Shown here: piece after piece, positions 27,799 through 38,837 of the stretch
How the letters are laid out: the number at the start of each line of letters is the position of its first letter
Numbering within the stretch: the stretch's first letter is position 1
Assembly (NCBI GenBank): GCA_013365325.1
Contig: JABVXV010000267.1
Location: 24,191 to 88,190, forward strand
Direction: 5' to 3'
DNA length: 64,000 nucleotides
Source of the DNA: Dipetalonema caudispina
Taxonomy: Eukaryota; Nematoda; Chromadorea; Rhabditida; Onchocercidae
Position numbers and translations under genes: made by a program
The notes under the pieces: model-generated
Told to the model about the DNA's origin: nothing
The model's database searches: none
What the model saw: the letters and a program-made list of their open reading frames with translations, nothing else

Positions 27799-30700
27799 TT
27801 ATGTATATTTTTTTTTTTTTTTGTGTGTGTGTGTGTGTGTGTGTGTTTATACCGTAATGAAAATCAGTAAACTATTTGATGAGCCGAAATGTCCCATTTT
27901 TAATATTATAGCTGTAACAATTGCTGCTCAACTTTTTTTTTTTTTTTTTTCTTTTTATTTTTGTATAAATGGAAATTATTTATTTAAACATTCGATTTGT
28001 AATATTATTTCAAAAAATACTTCCATAAATTAATGATACTAACGAAATTTTTCATTTATGAAAGTAATGAATGAAATGATAATTTTATTCGATTGTTGAA
28101 TCATTTTTTTTTTATCAATTTGTCATTTATGCTTATGTTTTTTTCTAAAAAAAAAGTATTTAGTTGTAAAATTATAAAAATTTCTAAATATTAATGCAAT
28201 GTATAAAAACTGACAATTAGTTGGAAAAAAAAAAAAAAAGAGAAGAAGAAAAGGTTTGAAGAGAAATTCAGAATTGATATGATTGATATGAGGAATTAAA
28301 TTTCATTTCTGATCTCTAAATTTGTACACTATGACAGTATTGGAATGAAATTTAAAACTGTTCACATACTGATTTGGCTTGTGTACTTTCGTCTAATGGA
28401 TAATGATCAGTTTTTTTTTTTTTTCCTTTTTGAATTAAAATTTTCTTCCTAAGTATTGATGAAAGTTTTTTTTTTTTCCATTTTACAAATATTTTTACAC
28501 TTTGTTCATTTAACCTTTACTACTATCATTTTATAATCTTTCTAACTGCGCTCGATCATAGGTCATATCAGTGTACACATATGTAAATGAATTAAAATAA
28601 ACCATACATTGTCATCGTTTCATTCATTCATTCTACGACACGCATGCATGTCTCACATGCATTCATCGTAACTCTTCCACAGTTAAATTTAATCATTACG
28701 TTTCACCTAATCACTATTGATCACTTAATTACTAAATATAATCATTATTATGTTATAGTGATACATATACAATAAACTGACAGATAGACATAAACGCGTC
28801 GTTGTTAATTTAATTACTTATTTTAATTGGAATATAATCAATAATTCCATTTACTTTATTTATTTATTTTTATAGTAAATATTTTTTGACATTAATTATT
28901 TCTTGCCACAAAAGGTCATCTTAATATTTTATTTTCATAGCTATTGGTAAACTTGATTTCTCTTATTCTTCAATAATTCTCGAAGGTTATTTTATTGGAC
29001 GAAAAACTTGCAAAGTTAAAAATATCGAATAATATTTTTTAAAAAAAAAAAAAAAAAAAAAAAAGAAAATTATGACAAAAATGGATGGACAGTAGTAGAA
29101 ATGTTGGTAGTAACGTCATTGAACTGTAACAAAGTTATGCGAAATCTTTTACAATTTCTTAATTTATTGTTGTAATGAATTGAACTATTTGATGAGTTAT
29201 TGTGAATTAAAATCATTTATAGTTATATCAGTGACAAAAAAAAAAAAAAAAGAAACAACTTTGAAGAAAAATTTCCTTCCATTTTTTTTTCCATTTATAA
29301 GTTATTCAAATTTGTTTGTGTCAATCAGTTTACCAATTTCACTAAATTAAGAGTGTAAATTGATAAACTTTTTTTTTCCCACGTTGCAAACTTTTCTACG
29401 TAATTCTAAATTAGACATGTTGCAAACTTTTCACGTAATTCTAAATTAGACATGTTATAAACTTTTCACGGTAATGCAAACTTTTCACGTAATTCTGAAT
29501 TAGATCAGCTTATATTCAATGTACTTTCCCACATCTTTTCTTCGTTTTATTAGCATCATTGTGAGAGGAAATAAATATTCTCAAATTGCATTGCAAAGAT
29601 CGGAACGAGAAGATGCTTTTGTTGTCATTAATACTTTGGGATATATTTGTTTATTATACATACTTTCCTGCTCAATTGATTTGATAAAATTTTTCATACC
29701 AAAATTTCTTCTATCTTATCTATCATATTCTTCTCTTTCATCTTAATAAAAATTATGAAGTTTTCTTTTTTTTTTTTTTTTTGTTCCAGAAAAATTTATA
29801 CGAATATTGGAATATATGAAATGGTTTGTGGTGTATTGTTTCATGATTTTTGTATTGTTAAGAATTAGAAATGGATTGAAATTTAGGAACGTAACTAAAA
29901 TCAAAAAATTCATCTAACAGCTATTATTTTTATTTATCGTATAAAAATGCGGTTTCAAATACACCTTCAAATAGATCTATTATAATTTCATTCGTTGAAT
30001 ACAGAACTTTTTTTAAAATGGGTCCAGTTTAGTAGCATACTCCTCAGGACATTCATTTGATTCCAATATCGTAAAATCAAATCATTTGAGACATTTGGTT
30101 GCAGTAACTTGCTGCATCAAATTTTCAACCAGGTGGAAAATTGACGATTAAATCATGGTTTCATAATTAGATTAAATGCATGATTATCATCAGTTGATGA
30201 TAAGTGTTACTACTATCAGTGTTTGCTACATTACCGTATGGCAACAAATCAATTTCACGTTTTGAATAATTAATGTAAAACCTTGATTTTTTTTTTTTTT
30301 TTTTGACTTATTTCCGGTATACTTTTTGCAAAAAAGAGATGAAGCAGTGAAAAAAAAAAAATGAGAAATGAACTGAAGAGAAACAGAAATGATACATATT
30401 AGCATAGGTTATTTATAAAACTTATCAGATTTTTTGGCCTAAAATTTTGGAACTTCATTTACTGATTGCAAATCTTTAAGTAGAATGTTAAAAATTTGTA
30501 CAACGATTCTTTCTTTTTCTGTTTTCCTTATTGACATATTGAACTATGCGACTTTTTCATCAAATATACTAAAATATTTATTTGTTTACTTCAACATATT
30601 GTTTATTCTAGCGTAATTTTGCTAATGTAATTTTAACCGTTTACAGTTACAATTTCATACAGTTTAAAATTATTGAGGTATAACTTTCGAGCTGCCGTAT

Positions 30701-32065
30701 GTTTATGTTAGTTTTGTAAAAAAAAAAAAAAAAAAAATGTTGAATACTGTCAGTAATGATAATTTGCCGCAATTTAATACACACATTAGGCTAACTTTTT
30801 CAATTATTAAATATTCCTCAAAGTAATAAATGTATTTCATTTCATTGTTTTGTTATCACTTTTATCATATTATCATTGTATCAATCATTACAAGAAAGTT
30901 GTATAACGATGATCGATGGATTAAATATATGAGGTCAAATGCTAATTTAATCTTTATGAATCTCTTAGAGATATATTCAAAATTGAAAATCTTTCTTTCC
31001 ATCTTTTTACAAACTTTTCTTCTTATTCAATTTGAAGTATTCATATCGAAAATTTATCACAAATAAAGTGTATGATTTTGGCTTTAATTTCGAAGAGTTC
31101 GTTAGGTTGATTGAAATATGCCACTTAAATGAGAACATTTAGTGAGAGAATTTTAACTGTTGATGTTTGTTGATGTTTGATATGGAACTTTCTTACACTT
31201 CAAATAGCAACAAATTTATTAGAGAGAATATCATTAATCATTAATTATCATCACCATTATCATTATCATCATTATAGTTATCCTTAAATTCAGGTGATTG
31301 CTTGATCCAGTATTTCGTAAATAAATTTCAAATAATCAGATTACAAATATAATAATATTGCTGGTTTTTAGCATGGTAGAAATTGTGTTAAATGTCTCAC
31401 AATAAACTCGAGAGGTCATCGTTATTGATATATATATATATATATATACTACTAAACAACGAAAATCTTCTTGAGGAGAGAGAGAGAGAGAGAGAGAGAG
31501 AGTTAAAGAGGAAAAGAAAGATGGAAAAAGATAGGAAATTATAAAGGAAAGAAAAACTCTTGCAAAGATGCACATTAAATAGATTTCTTAAAATGTTTAC
31601 TGTGTCTGTGTATATGTAAGATGAGAAATTTTGCATGCTATAAAATTTTCTCTTTTTTTTTTTAAACTTCTTTTCTTTTCATCTTTACCATTTCAAATGT
31701 GGCGCTGTAAGGAATCATTCATTCATTTTGTTTCCTTTTCAAAAACTAAGCAAACTACAAAATGCAATTATTATATCATTTTGATTGTTACAATCGGTGA
31801 AATGAGAAAAACGGACGGAATTCTGGTAGATCGGCTAGAAGAATGTGATAATAGAAAGAGGAAAGGCGAATGAAAAAGGGATGAATTGAAGAATTTTGGT
31901 TAAGAAATGGAAGAAATTAGAGGAAGAATTAATGTGTTCGTTTCGTTTTTTTTTTTTTTTTTTTTTTTTCTATTTTGTTTTTTCTCTTTCGTCGTTTCCA
32001 TATTTTTCACATTTCTTCGCGATAATACGACGTTTATTAGCAAAATGTTTTGATCGTTTTTCTCT

Positions 32066-32112
<47 letters not shown>

Positions 32113-34941
32113 ATTCATTGTTTTTGCTGTTTGATTTTTTTTTTTTGAAAAGAAACAAATATCAAAAAAAAAAATCTTTCGAATCAAGCTCAATAATTCC
32201 TGTTACATATTTTGACAATATTCAACGAAGACGGATACATTGTATCGGACGAATTCTTCCAAGGAAATATTATTATTACTGTCTTATTACTACTACAATA
32301 ACTATCTGTTGCTATTTATTTTCATTCTGCTTTAATTCTTCCTATCTTCCTCTATCTCTTCCTTTTTTTTTTTTTTGTATTTTATTCTCTGTTTTTCCAC
32401 TTTGATATTAAATTGAAATTATTTTTCATCCAATTCTTCCTTCCAACAAGTTTCATTTCCCTGGGACACCTAATTATTGCTACTATTATTACCACTACTA
32501 CTACTACTACTACTATTGTTTTACTACTATTACCACTGCTACTGATATCGTTATCTTATCAATAATAGCAATCTAATTGTAAACACAGTTTATAATACAA
32601 ATTACTATTTACTGTGAAACAATCTATTAACTAATTTATATATGCTCTAATTGATATTTGCATATCATTTGCTTCTTTCTCTTCTAAATCGGAAGATTAA
32701 ATTTTCGAAATTTCTGTTTCGCATTTGACAAGATCTGCCATATTTACGAAACATTCCATACCGTTGTTATTACTACTGTTACTGTTATCACTGGTGTCCA
32801 TTCATTTTTTATTAATCTCTACGATCTGCTACTGCTAACCATTTACTACTATTATTATTTCAAAAAAAAAGAAAGAGAAATCTTGAATCAAAACTGGATC
32901 GTTTTATATAATTTTCTTCACTATATTTCAAATTTTGAAAAGGAAACTTTCGATCTCTTAATTTGTAATCACTTGAAAAAATTCGCTTATCAATACAATA
33001 TCAATAGCTATTCTACACGTAACAATACATCAAAACGTTACCGTCTTGCGTTATATCAGCTCCAACATCATCCGCGGCAACCCTGTTTCCACATACCGTT
33101 GCTGCAACATTTGGTAATCTAAATCAATCCAGGAATTTCCTCAATACTTCAGCATTTTATCCACTCTCAGGATACGCAACAACAACACTGATACCAGCCG
33201 GTGAAGCACAAGCTGCATTTCTGAGCCATCCTAACACAAATATTTCTACCAGAACTTATTTTCGCCAACAATATCCCAATTTTCAACCTTCCGCTACAGC
33301 TGCTGTAGCAGCCGCTACCTTCCTTTCCGGTAATATCCTAAAAAATACTGGTATCACCGGTATTCCACTCAGTACTAGTAACAAGCGTAAATCATCAACG
33401 ATTTACGGTAATATATCGGATAGTAAATTATATCGTGGCAATCATTTTGCTACCATATCTGAATCACCATCATCTACAACACCTGTAAATTCGAAAAAAA
33501 CGTGTCTGAAACTTGACGATAATCCATTTCCCGGTACCATATCGGAAATTACTCCAACAGCTCATTCCTTTGCAGCTGCATGTATGGCTGCATCACCTAT
33601 AAGACCGATAATTGGTCAGCAGCAACATTCGTCGCAACAGCAGCTTATCATCGCTACTGACATCAGCAATCGTCATCAGTGCCGTAATCATCATCATCGT
33701 CATCCTAACGCTAACGAGCAATCATCGCGAATTGCTGTCGCATCATCAACCGCTATCAATTTACAAGAATCTGTCTGCAACAGACGACAACATTCATCCA
33801 TGGATCAGGTTCGACATTCGCAACAAACACAATCACAGGCACAACAATCACAATCGCAACAAGATCCACAGGAACAAATGGTATCCTCTGGATATACCAT
33901 TGATACTACTACAATATATTATTATGCTTGTTCTAATTCATGAAAAATTTCCAAATCAATTTTAACTTTCTTTCTTTTTTTCTTTTTTAAAATTTAACAT
34001 CTGATTTTTCAAATGAAATCTTAATTAATAAATTACGTTATCTTTTCCGGTCTTGGGAATTTGATGTTCTAATTATAAAGTTAGATTTATAAAACAGATA
34101 TCGTGCGGTACTTCATTCTACTAATAGTTCAATTCGATGTGATAATTTAAATGTTTATTTAATAGAACAAAAAGTAATCATTCCACATGATGGATTTTAT
34201 TTCAATCATATTTACTAGTTGATAAGATGATCTTCGGCTAGTAGGAAATCAATTATCTCTTTTGAAATGGTAAGTTTTGTATATGTGTGTGTGCCCATGT
34301 GTGTGTCTGTCCGCCTGTCTGTAACATCATTAATTTAATTTCTAGTTAGTAAATTGCGTACTTAAAATATTTTTAAATTTTTTATTTCTAATTCAAAAAT
34401 TTCATATCTTCCATATTGTTTTTATTAATAATAATAATAATAATATCAAATATCAATATTAGGAATAATCCAATTCATTGGAAGAAAAGTGATGATAATT
34501 TTCAATTTTGAAATAATTGAAAGATTCATTTTTGAGCATTTTCTAGGTTTACCTATTGGAATTTTTCTTTTTTCTTTTTCTTCTTTTTTCTTTGAATTAG
34601 ATAAGATTTTATGGGATGAAATTAGGAAGAGTGAATTTATATTGTAAAAATTTTTCAGGCATCAAATTTGCTAGTTTTGGGCAATGGTTCAACAGCTACC
34701 GGTACGGCACCAATTAGTGCATCCGCATTGGATATTTCCGCATGCACTCAACAACAACCAAATTCGGTGCTACGCGTTATCATCGAAAATATGCTGTATC
34801 CGGTAACACTCGATGTGTTGCATCAGATATTCTCCAGATATGGCAAAGTTCTTCGGATTATTACATTTAATAAAAATAGTTAGATATTTTCCTCCTTTTT
34901 CTTTTTTTTATCTTCTTAAATATACACAGACACACACACAC

Positions 34942-34985
<44 letters not shown>

Positions 34986-37415
34986 TATACATAAACATTT
35001 ATTTTACATTGAAAAAAATTAGGATAATTTGATATCAAATTAGTTACAGCGGTATCGATAGAAGATATGTTTTTTTTGTTTCTTTTAAAACGATAAAGAG
35101 TAATTATTTATTGATTTTACCATTTTTATTTTTATTTTTTTCAATTATAAACTATGATTAGTGTAAATTGATAGATATCACCGTAATAAATATCCTGTAA
35201 ATATTTAAAAATTATCAATTACTCATTGGTAAATATAGTTGCATATATTTAATTCGGTTGTTTAAATTAGCTTTTTTGTTGGAAGCTTATAATATGCTAA
35301 GCTGTTCAATTAATTATTTTCTCTGAACTATGCTATTGCTAATTATATCTATGATTACTAATGGACAAATTTTGGAATACATGGAAGGAGTAATTAATAG
35401 GTTGAAATTAATGGGATGAAAAATTTTGTGAAATAGTCTGATAAAATTTGTTAAAATTGCTAAATTTTATCCTATTATATTACATTTAGTAAAGTTGATC
35501 TTATTTGAAATGATATATGCTAAATGGATTATATTTGTTACTAAATGAAAAAATTCTATCATATAATATGAATGGAAATAATTGAATAAAAATATATTAT
35601 TGCGGATTTTTTTTTTTTTTTTATATTTAATCATTTGTTTTTTTCATATTCCATTTCAGATACATTTCAAGCATTGGTACAACTTAGTGAAGCAAATAGC
35701 GCCCAATTAGCGCGACAATCATTGGATGGCCAAAATGTTTACAATGGATGTTGTTGTCTACGTATCGATTACAGCAAACTTGCAACACTCAATGTTAAAT
35801 ACAACAATGATAAAAGCCGAGATTATACTAATCCAAATTTACCATCTGGTGAATTAACACTTGAACAACAACTTAGTCTTGGTTTGTTTTCTCACTTTAA
35901 AATTACACTCATTGTTTGTATGTTATCAGATAAATCAGAAGAATTTTCATAGAAATGAATTATAATTAAATTCGTATAACTAATATCTTTTAAATAGTAT
36001 ATCATTATTCTGTTGGAAATCAGTAAATTCAATGAAACTTATCATTTTGTGTTAATTTCATATTTCTCTATTATACAGACTATATCATTTTGTTGGCATA
36101 GTTTTGAAAATATTATGATAGTCAAAATTATTTTGTGAAAAAAAAAAAGGACTATAAGAGATATGTAATAAGAAAAAAAAATATGTGATTTATCGATTGA
36201 TTTTTATTTATGATCGAATAATTTACATATTTGTTTTGACGAAGAAAAAACTTTGCCATTTTTAAATTTCTCTTTGTTATGATTTTGAAGGAATACTTCT
36301 GACGATAAATCATACGATTTTTTTTTTTCCTTATCGTTTGACTGTTTCAGTATCAGCGGCAACGGGTGGACAAATGGGTCCGGCAATCGCATCACTTGTA
36401 CAATCACCGTTTGCTTTTCCATTTGGTGCAGCAAATCCGCAATATGCTTTTCAACAACAAGCTGCAGCAGCATTTCCGCAAGCTGGTATGTTTGAAAATG
36501 CATTACTTTGATATTTTTTTAAAATTTCCAATTTTTTTTTCTCCCTTTCTCTTTTCGTTACGAATTGAATGAAATTTTTTAGATGCATTAGCATCACCAA
36601 CCGGAATTTCACCATTTCTTACTGGTTTAACAACGACACTTGCATCCGGTGCAACAAGTCCGGTAACAGCTAATGCAGCAATGATTAATGCTACAGCAGC
36701 GGCATTACGTTTTCCACATGTCAATGTTATGAATATGTCATCCGTTGTGCTTGTTTCCAACCTGAATGAAAATGTTGGTACCATTTTATTTTCACTATTC
36801 ATTTTAATATTTATCAATGTAATAACATTTGCTTATGCTTCATATTATTTGCCATAAGGCAATAAATTTCTCGTAACTTTCATAATTTCATCTGTTTTTT
36901 CTTTTTTTTCTTCCCCCTTCGAAAATTTTACAAATATTGTAATATCACACAGATGATAGAAAAATGAAAATTGAAATTAACATAATTGCCATTACATTAC
37001 ATAAATGTAAGAGTAGCAGGAAAATAGTATGAAACGTTAACCTTTAACCTGTTAAATTAATGTTAGTATCATTTAGCTAAACATTCTTTTCTCAAACGAA
37101 ATGTTTCGCAAATTCTTAGTGAAAAACAAAAGAAATAAAAAAAAAAAAAAAAGCAAAATCTTTTCGGAATTCATAGTTTATTTTAATTTGAAAATTATTT
37201 GCTAGATTTATTACCTAAAAAAATAACCCGGTCAGTATTCAATTTAAGATATATTATGGTCAACATTCTTTTCCTTCTTTTTTTTTTTATTTACCTTACC
37301 TTATACTAATTGAATGCATATTTGTAATAATAGTGCAATAATGTTACAATTATATCGAATATTTAAATTTTTTTTTTCCATATAATTAAATAATTTAATA
37401 AATTTATTTATTCTT

Positions 37416-37453
<38 letters not shown>

Positions 37454-37521
37454 TTATTTTTTATTTCAAATTTTTTTTTTTTTTTTTAATTATCATTTTT
37501 TTTTTTTTTTTTTTTTTTTTT

Positions 37522-37596
<75 letters not shown>

Positions 37597-38448
37597 CTAT
37601 TCACACATAGAATGAGACAGACTGACAGACACACACACTATCTCTGTCCTATTTTCAGAAAGTCACGCCAGATGCTCTCTTCACTCTTTTCGGTACGTAT
37701 GCTTGTTCTCTTTCCGACTTTTTTTTTTTTTTTTTTTTTTTTTTAACTGAAATTTTTTTTTTTTTTTGTAAAAATTTTTTTAAGAATATAAATTAAGATT
37801 TTCATGAATGTTATTTACATTCAATAGGAAATGTTTGATTGGTAGAAGTTTTTTAAAAATGTCAATTTGTTTGATATTTTTTGTTATTATCAAAATAGAT
37901 TTTTGATATGTAGTAGGCATATTTCAGGATCTGATAATTATTATTTTTTTTACCAATTACAACAAAATTATGATAGTTTACTTTTTTTTTTTTTTTTTTT
38001 TTTTGTTTGTAAAATATCAAAAATTCCAATTTTGAGTTTAAATTTTTATGTGTAAGCATAAAAGAGTTATGCAAAAGTGATGTAATTTAGATTTAGCTAG
38101 TAAATTTTTCATCCTTTTCCCTGTTACTTGCTCTTTTTCCCTGTCTCTCTCTCTCTCTCTCTCTTTTTCTCTCTCTTTTTCTCTCGCATTGGAATGCTTT
38201 TTCGGGTTTTTTCAATGTGAAACATTTTAGCAGATCCTGAATTGCTTACTGTAAAATTTAAAATTTTATGCAAAAACAAAAATTTAAAAACAAAGAAAAG
38301 AAAAAAAAAAAAGAAACAATAAAAGATTCTTTCTTCAATAAATATGCTTTTTCTTATTCTCTCTATATTTCTGTTTTTTTTTTTCCCCTATCCAACAGAA
38401 AAAAAAAAAAATTTTTTTTTTTTTTTTTTTTCTTTTAAAATTTAAGGG

Positions 38449-38480
<32 letters not shown>

Positions 38481-38791
38481 TTACTTTTCATGTAGCGCAA
38501 AAAAAACTTTACAGTTTTTCTTTTCCGTTTTTTTTTTTTTATTTTTTTTTTTCTTGATAGTTATAGTAATGCCGCTAGATATGCTATTGCTTTGTTCAAC
38601 ATTTTTGTATTTCAACAAATTTCAATAAAAAAAAATAAATAAATACTGCGAAAAAAAAAAATTTTTTTTTTGCTTTTTTATGAAATATTCTTACGATCAT
38701 TTTGTTATTTTTAAGCGTACAAATTTTTAAATTTTCTCTTCAAATATTGTGAACAAAATTTTTTTTCAAGTTTTTGTTTTCTTTTTTCGTC

Positions 38792-38837
<46 letters not shown>

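Larger units (their letters stand above)
23278..33059 (+). other. ptb-1 intron 6, third part (no gene seen)
   Basis: About 9.8 kb holding homopolymers, a GAT-rich repeat at 25375-25523, a TG run at 27822-27846 and a 36-bp tandem repeat at 29380-29504. TA and GA runs lie at 31430-31501, and ACT triplets at 32487-32545. Short open frames here were examined and not accepted. Confidence 0.55.

Noticed and set aside
29519..29746. 75-aa frame containing [18 protein letters not shown], faintly like an RRM second helix
   Set aside because: Too short, no matching splice donor in phase, and the rest is hydrophobic low-complexity sequence; it also lies in the wrong place for any missing RRM part.
32883..33122. 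79-aa frame overlapping the start of the orphan exon
   Set aside because: Different frame from the 294-codon open frame, with noisy composition; only the other frame looks coding.
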